Positions 38,217-50,090 of a stretch of 64,000 nt of DNA are shown piece after piece. Origin of the DNA: Silene noctiflora. Lineage: Eukaryota; Streptophyta; Magnoliopsida; Caryophyllales; Caryophyllaceae. Below the pieces are notes generated by a model that saw only the letters and a program-made list of their open reading frames with translations, was not told the origin of the DNA and made no database searches. The translations under genes and the position numbers were made by a program. How positions within the stretch are numbered: the first letter of the stretch is position 1; the number at the start of each line of letters is the position of its first letter. The stretch covers positions 77,434-141,433 of the forward strand of contig VHZZ01000426.1 in NCBI GenBank assembly GCA_009801015.1, given 5' to 3'.

Positions 38217-38362
38217 CACTTGGTCTCCCTTAAGACGTACATGTACATATTCGTCTTAAATGTAAAACGGGTCAAGTAGTATTTCATCCTTTTTATCTCA
38301 TCCACTTATTTGACCCGTTTTATTGTCGAGTACTGATCTGCCGTCTTAAACAAGAATATGTG
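38217..38362. mobile_element. MULE-type MITE
   Basis: A 146-bp element. Left end CACTTGGTCTCCCTTAAGACG; the right end is the inverted CCGTCTTAAACAAGAATATGTG. Inner words AACGGGTCAAGTA and TTTGACCCGTTTTA also pair. Flanks CTTGATCAT (38208-38216) and CTTGAACAT (38363-38371) make a 9-bp duplication with one mismatch. Confidence 0.75.
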
Positions 38363-38377
38363 CTTGAACATATTATA

Positions 38378-38469
38378 TACTCGCTTCGTCTCAATCATTT
38401 GTTTAACTTTGATTAAAATATCTCTCCGAATGAATAAAAAAAGTAAACAAATGAATGAGACGGTTGAAG
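38378..38469. mobile_element. Stowaway-like MITE
   Basis: Flanked by TA, with inverted ends CTCGCTTCGTCTCAATCATTTG and CAAATGAATGAGACGGTTGAAG. It lies only 15 bp from the preceding MULE-type MITE. Confidence 0.7.
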
Positions 38470-38819
38470 TATATGCTCAAGTTATAGAATAAAATCGTCT
38501 CATAGTATAAGAAGCTCAGTAAAAAACAAGATGATGAAATGGAAAAGGAATGATCATTTTTGGCATTGAATTTGGTTGGTGTTTTTTATTCAACATGATG
38601 ATGAATTATTAATGAGTACTTTTGTGAATCATATTAAATTTTGTCATGTGCATCTTACATTGGATTCTTGTATATACATTGTTTATGGTTGTGAATGACT
38701 AATTTGTGTGAAACTTTGTAAGGTTTGTGGGTCCAAAACAACATTCATTGTGTGAAGATCTTACACACCATTTGCAAATCTACACCTTGTTTTGTGTTTA
38801 AGAGGAGTGGAGATTCACC

Positions 38820-41800
38820 ATGCAGTCTTCTACAAAAGGAAGGTATTATATTGTTTGCCTTTTGTGCTCTTTTCCTTAACTCGAAAGGTTTTTGTAGTCT
38901 ACACAAGGTAAGGTTGCGTATATCCGTCCGCTACCTTGCAATTTGCGGGAGCCATTGAGGCATTGGGGTAATGTGGTTGTTGTTTATGTGCATGTTAATG
39001 ACGGTAAGAAATGCCATGTTTTTTCCGACTTAGTTTTAATTCAGTTTAGTTCTGATGATTTCAGTCCTTATGGTCAGGGTTAAAGTCCTTCAGGTTGGTC
39101 TCAATTTGCTTGTTCTTAAAGCTTGTCCGTCTGATTGTCGAGTTTGATTCACAACGAACCAACGTTCCTAAATACATCATGAGATATGGAATATACCTCT
39201 TATTCAGTATGTTTACATAGCCTTGCTGTGTATTTGGTTTGCAAGGTTGCAGAACTTTCTCTTGGAGAGCAGTAGTCTATTTTACGCATTCAACATTTTA
39301 ATCCATCCGTAATGAGTGATCTGTGTTGGTACTCAGGATAATGTGGATGTTATCCGTCGCAATCATCTCTGTACTCTATTAGACAACCTTTGATTAAAAA
39401 TAACATTATTTGTCTATGCTATATTGGATTCGTTTTGTCTTGACTGTAATAGTTGCTTGAAGAAGACAATTCTTGAATGCACCGAAGAGATAGAATAGGA
39501 CCACTTGCTTCTCGTTTTGTCACTGTGTTGTAGCATGAGGGTCTGTCTTTGTCATGTTAAGGCATTGAGTTGTATATATCTTTCTAGATAAGGATAGTGT
39601 TAGTTCTTGTGTAGCCATGATGGCTGTGTGGGCGAGGGTAGGGTGCGCTAGTTGAGGATGCCCCCAAATGTTTTGAAAAAAAAAATTTTCGGTTCTAAAT
39701 AAATTTTCAATCTTTCCTTTTTTTTTCTAATTTCCATACATTTTCAGACCTTAAAAAATTTCAAACAAGTATAAGCTTCCCCAAACTGTAAATATTGGCT
39801 CTGATACTGCTATGTATGGAACAGAAGTAATAAACCTATCTAATGTATAAATATTAGGCGTGGTACTTTACGAGATTGAGATTGAGATTGAGATTGAGAT
39901 TTTCTAGCTTAATTTTGAGTTTGGCTAGTAGACAGTAGTAAATGGCTAAATGCATTACAAAGTTGAGATTTTCGAACTTTTAGTAGTCTGAACTGCACAC
40001 TGGCAAAATGAAATGGGTCGAACTGGTTGAACTTATTTTGTTGTAAAATACCAATCAAGCTATGTAATTCCGGACACAGTTTTCATCATGAGTCATTTCT
40101 AGAAAGCCTCATGTGCTGTTACTTGTTAGCATAGAGTTAGATTTGCATATATTGGACCGCCTCACCCCGTCATTTGAACTTGTTGCTGAGTCTATGGTGT
40201 AATGTATGTTGTTATTGACTTATTGTTGGTACTACTGCAACTATAGTCTAACTACAATTTTCTAGAAATGACGACAAATTGGAGCATGAACTATAGTCTC
40301 GGATATTAATCCACTATACGGATCTAAATGACTATTTCTTTCTGTATAATTTCATTAATGCTATTTATCTCCGTTAATTATATCATTTTAATCATTTTTT
40401 CCAGCAGAGCCAGCCCCAAGGAGTCACCTAAAAAGGTTTCTCTACGACCAGCAAGACAACTCAACATCAACCCACCTGAACGCTCATCTCCATCTAGTAA
40501 TGCAACTGTTAGGACGCCAAAAGATAAGTGTCCAAAAGCAACTGAACGTAGATCACCAAGGAGTAGCCCAATTTGTGAGGTACATTCACCTCGTTATTTA
40601 ACTCTCACCAGTTTGTAGCTGTGAACGTGTGACCAATGTTACATTACTTTTGGAGCCATACCCAATGTTTGGGTCTGTGGCCAACCCGACACATCTCCTT
40701 GTCACGACCAAAAGGTGGACGTGAGTAAACTAGAGTTAACGACTGAAACTTTTAAGATTTTAGTAACTCCGTATAAATTTTAATGATTTTAAGAGTCTTA
40801 AGTGTCTCTCTAGTTTACATTACGGAAAGATTTTTACTTGAAATTTTCGTATAAGGACATATCTCCATGCTTGTTTTCTCATTTTAGGGAAGAGTCATGT
40901 ACTCATGTGTGTCAAAAAAATTGAGACACAGAATCTGAAACATGGTTTAGCACTTGTGCTCCGCACTCGCATGATTGTATCAGTGTCAGAATAACTTGTT
41001 TAATGTTTCCTTGAGAATATGATTTGATTGAAATTCTTGTGACCAACAGTGAAGCACCATAGCATGCAACTGTTTACCGCTATTTCAACGTTATACGTTA
41101 ACTACAAAGGAGTTTTCATTCCTGCTTTATGGCGTAGAGCCAGATTAGATATTTATTCAACCTTTCTTTTGATGCATTAATTTTACAGAAAAAGCGCCCT
41201 AGCAAATTGTCTGAACTTGAATCCCAGATTTCCAAACTCGAGAACGATCTGAAAACAGTGAAAGACCAGTTGATTGCTTCCGAATCGCAAAAAAAGGAGG
41301 CTCAGGCAGATACCGAGGATGTGAAAAAGCAACTATCAGATGTTTCTGTAAAACTCGAAGAATCTGAGAAGCAACTTTTGGACCTTTGTGCCTCTAAAAA
41401 CGCTACTGTCACAGATTTACAGGACAATCCTCAAGAGGACCAAGAGTGGGAATCTAAAATCGAGGCTTTGACTAAGCAGCAGCTTGATGACGCTGCTTCG
41501 TTAGCGTCAGTTTTGGATGAAATCCAGAGGCTTAAAGAACAACTTAACAAGGCCTCTGAATCGGAGGAAAATAGTTCCCTTGTTGAGCTTCAGAGCTTGA
41601 AGAATACTTTGGCAGAAACTCGTTCCCTTGCCGATACCATGAAACACGAGCTAGAGCAGGCCAAAGAATCTGAAGCCCAGTCCCAGAATTCGATCAAGCA
41701 GACATTAGCCCAACTAGAAGCTGCTAAGGACACCATCAATGCACTCAGATCAGATGTTGCAAATTCAACAAAGGCTTATGATGCAGTTGTTTCTGAGTTA

Positions 41801-42631
41801 CAGCAGTCGAGGGCACATGTAAGCTTCTTGGAAAGTTTTGCCGAGAATCTCAAGACAGTTAATAGTGATCAGTGTCAAATGGATTTGGAAGCTGCTAGGT
41901 TGGAGGTAAGGCAGTTAAGATCTGCTCTAGAGGCTGCTGAGACGCGAGCCGAGGAAGAACGGTCCCTTAGCGAGTCCCAAATCAGAAGTGCATCTGAAAT
42001 ATCGGCTCAGATCAAAGACCAGTTCAGCTTAAGAGAGGCTGATCTGAAAGAAGAGCTGAGAAAAGCGGCTGCAAATATCGAGGAGTTAAAGGGAAGCTTG
42101 ATGGACAAAGAAACAGAATTGCAGGGTATTTCAGAAGAGAATGATATCTTAAACTCGAAGCTTATGAAATCCGAGTTGGTGCCGAGCAAAGATCAGGAAC
42201 TGGTAGTTGAGCTGATGAAGATAAAAGCAAATTTGACGGATAAGGAAAATGAATTACAAAATGTTCTGGAAAAGAATGAAACACTGAAACTAGAGATCAC
42301 TAAACTGGACGCTTCTCGAGCCGCTGAGATGGATGCTTTGGCGAAGGTAGCAAGGGTGGCAGAGCAGCTAGAGAGGGCTCAGGCAACAAATGGAGAAATG
42401 GAGGCTGAGCTAAGGAGACTTAAAGTGCAGTCAAATCAATGGAGGAAGGCTGCAGAGGCTGCTGCTTCGATGCTTTCACCAGGGAGCAATGGCAAGTATG
42501 TCGACCCAACTGGGCCATTGCCTCTTTCACCTTACTTGGATGACTATGATGAAGATTCCTTCAAGAAGAAGAATGGGAATGGGAATGTCTTGAAGAAAAT
42601 CGGAGTTCTGTGGAAGAAGCCACAAAAATAG
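38820..42631 (+). CDS. ICR: Interactor of constitutive active ROPs (ICR/RIP family)
   Basis: Three coding exons, 38820-38842, 40405-40579 and 41189-42631, give 546 residues. The tiny first exon (MQSSTKG) was chosen because ICR proteins start MQ-(T/S) and the joins are in frame. Residues 8-66 are basic and Ser/Pro-rich, with [20 protein letters not shown], typical of ICR N-termini. From [20 protein letters not shown] to about residue 500 is a long coiled coil. The hallmark [13 protein letters not shown] follows; QWRKAA is the motif known to be needed for ROP GTPase binding. The protein ends [13 protein letters not shown], a family signature. ICRs link active ROPs to exocytosis, microtubules and polar growth at the plasma membrane. 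Expression may depend on the long leader intron. Confidence 0.93.
39872..39902. repeat. GAGATT microsatellite
   Basis: Five tandem copies of GAGATT, in intron 1 of the ICR gene. Confidence 0.85.
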
Positions 42632-42659
42632 AACTTCAAACAAGGCAAGTTTATGACTC

Positions 42660-42900
42660 CATATTAACTAAACCTGAACAACCCGACCTGAATTGTAACT
42701 GAATAGATCAACCTGACTACGGACCGAGATCCAATTTGACCCAATCTGACCCGATTTTTGTTGACCCCGAATCAAACCCTTACTATACATTTTTGATAAA
42801 TGGCCCCAACATACCCAAAATGGCTTGGTCGGAACTCTAGTTCACCTGACCTGTCCAACCCGTATGCAACCTCAAATGACCCATTTGCCGGGTCTACACA
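42660..42900. repeat. ACCCGA minisatellite with inverted ends
   Basis: This lies directly downstream of the ICR stop. It holds degenerate CCCGACCTGAA and GACCCAATCTGACCCG words. Left TAAACCTGAACAACCCGACC and right GACCCATTTGCCGGGTCTA are loose inverted copies. The flanks do not give a clear duplication. Confidence 0.5.
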
Positions 42901-43099
42901 ATCACGTTTTGGTTTTTTATTGTCTTCTTACATACCATGACTATTGTTTTGGTTCTCTCTTTTGATAGATCATATGAGTTCCGAGTTGTCAAAGCTTCAG
43001 CGCTGATGTAAGGAAGACCCTTTTGCACCGTTGAAGATGATGCACTGTTGAATGCCGATGTAACTTCAGAAATCCGAGTTATGGCCATGTATATAATGT

Positions 43100-43300
43100 A
43101 GGACTTGACGAGTAATGGAGCAATTTTCTTGTATGGACTCGACTGCTTTTTACGAGCTGCATTTGTATTTCTGCTTTGCTTAAAAAGGCAGACTTGTTAT
43201 GTGTCTTTTGCATATACAAGCTGCATTTGTAATTTTTCTAGAACTTGGAGACTTCTTGCAATGAAGCAGTTTTCTTGTATGGACTTAACTCTTATTAGTT
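43100..43300 (+). repeat. ~146-bp duplication in ICR 3' flank
   Basis: TTTTCTTGTATGGACT, preceded by GGAGCAA or GAAGCAG, occurs at about 43117 and 43267. The word AGCTGCATTTGTA(T/A)TT is likewise duplicated at about 43156 and 43220. This is probably the 3' UTR or 3' flank. Confidence 0.55.
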
Positions 43301-43832
43301 TCAGTAAGTCTACGGTGAAGCCGTCTCATAGGAGAATTAGTGTATCAGTTTAAGGTGATTGAAGTGATAACACCACTCGAACAAAAACCGCACCAATCAA
43401 TATATGTGAACGTAGTTATGTTACTCTCACTTGGCTCCAAGTATCAGACACGAAACTGTGTTGGGGTGGTCGGATATTGTTTTTTCTGTGAAGTTTTTTA
43501 ATTTTTTTGTTCTACAAATGCAGTGTTGTGACTCGTATTCGACATGCAACAAGCGATTAAAGTGAAGTATCCATGTAACATAAAAATAATGTAGGATTAT
43601 AATAACTAAGGAAGCAATAGAGTAACACGAGTATTTTAGGAGCGATGTCTTGTGTATTTTCTACTTTAATTAGCCCCTTCAATTCCGTCACCGGAGATAC
43701 AATCCCAATTTCTATACCTAACAAATTACTCCGTATTAAATAAGACTATTATACGAGGTACAATGATCTTACAAGTTATGGATTTGTGGGGATGTAATCA
43801 TTATTTGAGACATATGTTCAACTATAACAATT

Positions 43833-43978
43833 CAGTAATTCTTGGGTGAGACGGTTTTACACTGTAAGACGGTTCCACTATGTAAAAAAATAATTCATTT
43901 ATTAGCACTAAATGAATATACTTTTTTATAAAAATAGACCGTGTTACGGTATAAGACCGTCTTACTCTAGAATTTGTG
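43833..43978. mobile_element. MULE-type MITE with perfect 9-bp target duplication
   Basis: A 146-bp element beginning CAGTAATTCTTGGGTGAGACGG and ending with the inverted CCGTCTTACTCTAGAATTTGTG. A second inner pair reads GTAAGACGGT and ACCGTGTTACGGT. It is bounded by perfect ATAACAATT (43824-43832 and 43979-43987). The interior is AT-rich and noncoding. It is the best example of the family in this window. Confidence 0.9.
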
Positions 43979-44558
43979 ATAACAATTAGATTAATGAGTG
44001 AAAAACAAGAACATTTATTGGGACGATAAAATGATAAATACAGCAGGTAGTCATTTGACCAAAACCCTATTTTCCATTGTAGCTAAATTATTTAGAAAAT
44101 GACCATTTTACACCTTTTCTCATTCCACCATTTTACTCTAACAAATAAGCATTATAGTCTTTTAACTATGAGACGCTCCTTATATATAAAGTACATTCTG
44201 AACGTAATAAATGATTCTGTAAATTTGCAAGGATGAAATCTTGTAGTAAAACTTGGGTAAAAATCTAAAGAATTTTACGTTCGAGTGTCTTCCAACAATC
44301 TTGTAGGGTTATTATGAGTTTAGGCTATTCCTTCTAAACTACGTGCATATTATCCCGGAGCAAAAATTTGACGTTATGATGGTGAGAAATTTCAGCGAAG
44401 GCGAACTAGTAATACAATAGAGTAAATTAGAAGAAAAAACGAAATTTACAACGAAACTTGAATTTTTCTAACATTTAGCGGGAGCGACCACCCCTGCTAA
44501 TCTCCTAGCTTCCACCTGAATCTGCCGCTAAGGGTCCTGTAAAAAGAGTGGCTAAAGT

Positions 44559-45044
44559 TAGACCTGACAAAAGTAACCCGATCCGAAAAGGCTGACCCGA
44601 GACCCGAAATGACCCGAACTACATCACCCGAATGTGACCCGAAAACCCGAACTGACCCGACCCGACCCGAACGTGATNNNNNNNNNNNNNNNNNNNNNNN
44701 NNNNNNNNNNNNNNNNNNNNNNNNNNNNNNNNNNNNNNNNNNNNNNNNNNNNNNNNNNNNNNNNNNNNNNNNNNNNNTCTGAAACCACCCAACCCGAAAA
44801 TGACCCGACAAAACATAACTCTAATTGAACCGAAAATACTTGAAATGACCTTTTCTCTCTTATTCATTAACCTGAAAATGACCCGACCCAAAATAACCCG
44901 ACCCGTTTGACCCGAAACTGACCCTACTAACAAACCGAAATAGACCCAAAACCCGAAATGACGTACCCGAGCCAACCCGAATTAACCCGAAATCAATGAA
45001 AAACCCGAACTGGCCCGACCCGTTGACCCGATTTACCAGGTCTA
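44559..45044. mobile_element. hAT-like TIR element filled with ACCCGA minisatellite
   Basis: The ends TAGACCTGACAAAAG and the inverted CGATTTACCAGGTCTA pair. They are flanked by a perfect 8-bp duplication GCTAAAGT (44551-44558 and 45045-45052), the hAT target size. Nearly all of the interior is degenerate GACCCGAAATGACCCGA-type repeat, with an assembly gap inside. No transposase is present. Confidence 0.85.
44678..44777. other. Assembly gap
   Basis: Exactly 100 N, the conventional filler for a gap of unknown length. It falls in the ACCCGA repeat, so the repeat itself probably broke the assembly. Confidence 0.97.
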
Positions 45045-45195
45045 GCTAAAGTAGTATATATATACTCGGGTTTATCCAGTTGGCACCTAATAAAACGATT
45101 TATGTTCCAAATTTATTAGTGATGCAAAATGACATCATCTACAATACTCTTTAATTTATTCTTCAACAAACTTTTCATATTTTTCTCATTCTCTT

Positions 45196-45215
45196 TATAT
45201 ATATATATATATATA
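45196..45215 (+). promoter_or_regulatory. TA repeat, possible LBD TATA region
   Basis: A (TA)10 tract followed by ATAATACACAC, 160 bp upstream of the LBD ATG. It could act as the TATA region. 43988-44550 upstream is AT-rich spacer without recognised features. Confidence 0.4.
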
Positions 45216-45375
45216 ATACACACACAATTCCACAACAATACTACTTTAATTTTGTCCCCTTAAAATACCAAAATTCCTCTACTTTTTTCCACACTCCCTC
45301 TATAACTACAACTAAAGTCCTTTCATAGTTTGATTTATTTCCCTCCATTTTTTTTCCTTCTTTTTTCCTTTGACC

Positions 45376-48300
45376 ATGAACACCATTGAAGCTACTCTTT
45401 CACCTTCATCTTCATCATCACCACCACCACAACCAGCTGCTGTGATTGTAAGTCCCTGTGCTGCTTGTAAGATCCTCCGGCGACGATGTGCCGAAAAATG
45501 TGTTTTGGCTCCTTATTTTCCTCCTACTGATCCTCTCAAATTTACCATTGCTCATCGTGTTTTTGGTGCTAGTAATATCATCAAGTTTCTCCAGGTACGT
45601 ATTCTGTAATACTTTGTCTTAACCACTATGTTATGTTTCTGTCATTTTTGGCAGAATATTTTACATGCAATACTAGGTTAAGACTTTTTCGGTACTTTAT
45701 TAAATTACGGAGTACTATATTTTCTTCCTTATTTCCGTATTCGATTATTCGGGTTTTCTTCTTTTTTTAGGATGATTTGTGTGACCCAAATTCAATAGTT
45801 TGTGGGGTTGTATGTTTGGTGTGGTCCAAATCCGGTTTCTTATTTCTTGTGCAAAAAGGAAATGGAAAGAAAATATAGAATAAGAGGGAGTATTAATGTC
45901 GACTATATAGGAGACCAACTAATGTTTCATAGGATACTCCTATAACTTATTAGTGTGTACAGAGTTAGAAAGGTAAACAGATGAATAACGAGTTATAATG
46001 AAGATTTTATATGTATGTGATGTTACGTTTTACCTTTTTCAACAGAATTCACAAACTTGACAATTGAAATGAATTGACAAACGAAGACACCTTTGAGTGT
46101 TATTATATTGACACTTCTCAACCAGGGAATTGACAAATCCCGTCAGTATTAAATTTGTCCTTATTAAAAAACGAGTGAATTTCAATTTTTTCAGTTTTTA
46201 ATGCTTACACTGTTATTTAGGAATAGTCGCGGATTTAGGGGCGTTAGCAAGGGCGCTTGTCCCCTTTGAAAAATGAAAATGTTCCGGATTTTTTTCCAAT
46301 TTATCTTATGGCATTGCTTGTTCTCTCCTCCTGAAATTTTCGCCTTTCCTAGTCTTAAATCCTAGCCCCGTCACTATTTAGAAGAGTCGATGTCAACTTT
46401 AAATTCCTAGTTGGCGGATATATAGTGAGAATGTGACATGATACATCTGATATATACATATACTGACGTGGTACAACCGATATACCTGAAATAACTTTTT
46501 GTAAAGATGATTAAGGAAGGGACTAAAAAAATGTGTAGTTAGTGTAAATTTAGTGTGAATGCATGAAGAGGCAAAGCGTGCATTGTCTAGGATTATGTTC
46601 CACAAGAGAATAAAGCCAAAAGGATAATGTTCTTAAAACCAAACAAATAAATAAAGCCTTGATGTGAAATTACCAAACTACCCCTAATGATATTATGCAA
46701 TCTTATGGTAGGCAAGGCAATCTAAGAAGGGGTAAATTGACAAATCAACAACCAAATATTTCTTTGTTAAACTACTTTATTGTTAGTTACTACCAAATGA
46801 ATAACATGTCAATCATATCTTGTCTCTTGATACCATCATTTTGCTCTTCTACATCCCAAACCACCACTTCTTTTGTCCTTTTTGCTTTTTTTAGTCACTT
46901 GGTGGACATACAAATATGATCCATCGAGGATCTTAGTTATGCTGGGAGTAAGTCAATTCTCGACTCTTACAGTTTTTTCATATTACAGTATAAAATTATT
47001 AGCAGCCGTTTTCTCTTAACTCAATGATAGATTAAGTCTTAAATATTCGGCTATGCAGTCAATAATTTAAACCTTGGTCGATCGTCTCCCCTTATTGTTT
47101 ACTCCAAGACCACGACAGAATAAAACGGTCTTTTACACGAGACATAACTAACGAGTAAGTATAGATAACAATCAGGAATGAAGCTAGGTTTAAATTTTAC
47201 CTAGGGCCAAAACATCAATCTTACCTATATTTCTAATCATATTTTTTTTTCCCCAAAGCCTTTCCCTGCGCCATGGCTTAGCCAATCTATACTTAGCTCC
47301 GTCCTTGATGATCGTATGATGACCATGAAGCTTGTCGATCAATAATATATAGTTTATACCTCATCTATTGGCCCCTTTTATTATTTACTTCAAGATCCGC
47401 CACTATATAAGAGGGTTTTTTACATGACATAGCTAGTAACTTTTTACGATTAATAGAGATTAAACGAGAGATACATTTAGATGATCTTATCGGTAAAACC
47501 GTCTCATATAAAGTTAGTAAGACTAAGAATGTAAGAATAATGAACAAGTGTAGATAGATGACCAAAGTGGGTTATGGAAACACACACCTGAGACGATATG
47601 TTTGAAATTGTGGTGAAGAATTAGCAGGTTTACAAAGACAAAATGACAAAGGCATGTGTAGCATGATATTTCCACATGCATTCAGTTACAAAGGAAAGCA
47701 CCATCTTCAAAGTTACCAAAGATAAAGACAAATTTAATTACTTCACCAGTGTATCCATGTGTTTCTGGCTATTTATCAAGTTTGAACACATGGACTTTAG
47801 TCAACACCTTATCCATACTAATATACACCGATTCGTCTTAGTTAAGACCGTCTTAATTCCTAAGTTAAGAACTGAAATGTCTTGTATTATATCAAAATAA
47901 ACTGTGCTGATAGTTAAATCGGTTATGTGTATCCGTAAACCATAAAATTTATATAATAATTAAAGAGGAACAAAATAATATGGAACAAGATTTTTATTTT
48001 ATAATTGAAGGTTATAACTTTCGTAGATCTCTCTTGATTCCATTCTAAAAGCCGACTTAATCTCGTAGGAAGACGGAGTCGTTTGAGACTTAATCCATGC
48101 TCTCCTTCTAACCCTAGAAATGTAGTTGTATTTATAGTAGGGTGGCTTGGAGGAAAAGATAAAAATTTCTAAAATATCTAAGATATTATCACAATAATTA
48201 ATGATAATTATCTCTAAATATCCTAGATGCTATATAATACTCCCTCCGATCCAGACCAAAGGTAACATTGAATTTTCCACGCTTGTCGAGACGCGTTTTG

Positions 48301-49900
48301 AAACGTGGATATCTTTAGTTACAGATTATTAAAAATTATAAAAATTTGATATTCTTATAGCATTTATTACGATAAATCAAACAAGATCTCACATGACTAT
48401 ATTTTTTCTTAGGGTAATGATAAATACAGCCCTAAGGGCTGTATTTAAGAGCTAAAATACTTCCCAAAATGGAATTAAATTGGAATTTATGACACAATTA
48501 CGCGTAAATTGACGTCATTAATGCTTGATTTAAGTTTTTCTTTCCTTTTTTGGTCCCTTAAATATAGCCCTTAGGGCTGTATTTATCATTTTCTTTTTTC
48601 TTATATATTACAAATAATATGAAAGATTCTCTACAACCATAAATAGTGCCAAAAAGTCAATGTTACCTTTGGTCTGGATCGAAGATAGTAAGTAAATACC
48701 AAAAATATGTAAAATTTTGGTGTCTATAGTACTGTCTTAATTTAGGGACTAAGACAACTTAAAGAAGAATTTATGAATAGACACTTGGTAATTTATTTTG
48801 AAATGGAGTGGAAAGAGTATAAAATCTTGACCTGGCTCGAACCGTTTTTGGCCATACTAGTCAAAATCCGTGGAGACATGGTGTGGACTGTCGACTGGTC
48901 GAACATAAATAAACAAGAGTATTAATACGTCAAGCACAATATTTTTTTGGTTAAGTTGGAAATTTCCCATATTCAAACAAAAGCATTATATTGTTAGGTT
49001 AGAAATTAGAATATCCAAGAAGAAATTTCATCAGCTGTCCTGCTTATTGAATTGCTTTAATTTGTACTCCTGTACTATATGACAAGAGCTTTAATTTTAT
49101 CAATTAATTAAGATTGTGATTCAAATAACAATAGGTCTCGTGAGAGGCTGTATTCCACTAAATTAGTGGGAGACATAACATGAAAAATAGGAATTAAATA
49201 ACTTCTTCCCCTCAATATGTAACGCTATTGAGAGACCGTCTTTCTAAAGTTTTGGTGTTCAAACAAAAGCATTATTCAATCACAATCTTATTAATTGATA
49301 AAATTAAATTGAGATATCAAGGTATTTATTCATTCAATTGGTTCCCCTTTACCAAGGGTATTCGATTTGGACTGTCATTATCGCGACCATCATGAATTAA
49401 TTGATCAAGCAAAAATAGAAGAACGATACAACTTCTTTCGATTAGTTTTGTGTAAGACCGCGAAACATAGAATGTGACTGTTGGTGTGTTGGATTATGTA
49501 TATGACCGTTTTATGTTAGTATTTGTGAAATTCTTTGAATAAAAATTACTCATTATATAAATTTCAGGAGCTCCCGGAGTCACAAAGGGCGGATGCAGTG
49601 AGTAGCATGGTGTACGAAGCCAATGCAAGGCTTAGAGACCCAGTCTACGGGTGTGCCGGAGCTATTTGTCAACTTCAAAACCAAGTGAGTGAGCTCCAAG
49701 CACAATTAGCCAAGACTCAAGCCGAAGTTGTTAATATGAAATGTCAACATACTAATCTCTTGGCCTTAATTTGCATGAAAGTGACTAACGATTCACCTGA
49801 ATCGCAGTCACCCGAACACCCTAACACATTCCAAGTTAATGACGCATGTTTCATCGACGACAGCAGTTTAGGATCACTCTGGGACCCACTTTGGACCTGA
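45376..49900 (+). CDS. LBD1/LBD11: LOB-domain transcription factor, class I (LBD1/LBD11 type)
   Basis: Two exons, 45376-45594 and 49568-49900, give 183 residues. The ATG follows CTTTGACC. The zinc-finger-like block CAACKILRRRCAEKC shows the C-x2-C-x6-C-x3-C spacing. The GAS block follows (HRVFGASNIIKFLQELPESQR), and the end of the domain has the leucine-spaced coil CQLQNQVSELQAQLAKTQAE. The intron after FLQ is at the conserved LBD position but is 3973 bp long and filled with small transposons. Class I LBD proteins are plant-specific nuclear DNA-binding regulators of organ boundaries and of lateral organ, root and vascular growth. LBD1/LBD11 is the best match by wording; the exact orthologue is unproven. 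Confidence 0.93.
46205..46390. other. Possible worn transposon in LBD intron
   Basis: GCGGATTTAGGGGC on the left and a loosely inverted TAAATCCTAGCCCCGTCA on the right, flanked by TTATTTAGGA and CTATTTAGAA. The ends pair poorly, so this is only suggestive. A related short stretch recurs near 47170-47310. 47080-47150 and 47365-47440 are diverged copies of each other. Confidence 0.35.
48240..48688. mobile_element. Stowaway-like MITE interrupted by another element
   Basis: TA-flanked. The left end CTCCCTCCGATCCAGACC, continuing AAAGGTAACATTGA, pairs with the right end TCAATGTTACCTTTGGTC, continuing TGGATCGAAGATAG. It spans 449 bp only because a 182-bp element sits inside; without it and its duplication the length is about 257 bp. 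Located in the LBD intron. Confidence 0.8.
48412..48593. mobile_element. Nested MITE with palindromic ends
   Basis: 182 bp inside the Stowaway element. Ends GGGTAATGATAAATACAGCC and the inverted copy ATACAGCCC...TATTTATCATTTTC pair. Each end contains its own smaller palindrome AAATACAGCCCTAAGGGCTGTATTT. A perfect 10-bp repeat TTTTTTCTTA flanks it (48402-48411 and 48594-48603), suggesting a MULE-type 9-10-bp duplication. Confidence 0.8.
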
Positions 49901-50090
49901 TCTGCCGATTTCGGTCAATACCTAATCCGAGCTAATTAAGTTAAGCTACGCGATTATATATATGGTACTAGGAGAGCTGGTAATATCTTTGGAACCACTT
50001 TGGACCTGTTTAGTCAATTTCAGACAGTACCTAATCCGAGTTAATTAAGTTAACTACGCGATTATATATGGTACTAGGAGAGCTATTAAT
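49880..50090 (+). repeat. 109-bp tandem duplication at LBD 3' end
   Basis: CCACTTTGGACCTG (49886 and 49995), then CAATACCTAATCCGAG/CAGTACCTAATCCGAG, TTAATTAAGTTAA and TACGCGATTATATA with GGTACTAGGAGAGCT, occur twice in order. The first copy includes the last codons and the stop of the LBD gene; the second is 3' flank. Confidence 0.8.

Larger units (their letters stand above)
36543..38819 (+). other. Inferred leader exon(s) and leader intron of ICR gene
   Basis: A CT-rich stretch (36560-36600, CCCCTCTCTCTCTCTCTTTC) and pyrimidine-rich leader precede a donor AATAATAAG/GTGAG at 36744. The coding start is at 38820, so a roughly 2-kb leader intron is likely, with an acceptor possibly near 38721. 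Two small DNA transposons lie inside. Three near-copies of GTTTGGTGTGGTGGTTGC...ACCCTGATTTAAAAGCGAAA around 36908-37280 form a local repeat. Confidence 0.45.

Noticed and set aside
47940-48140. Possible LTR-like stretch in the LBD intron (CTCTCTTGATTCC, TATTTATAGTAGGG)
   Set aside because: No boundaries, duplication or retroelement coding nearby.
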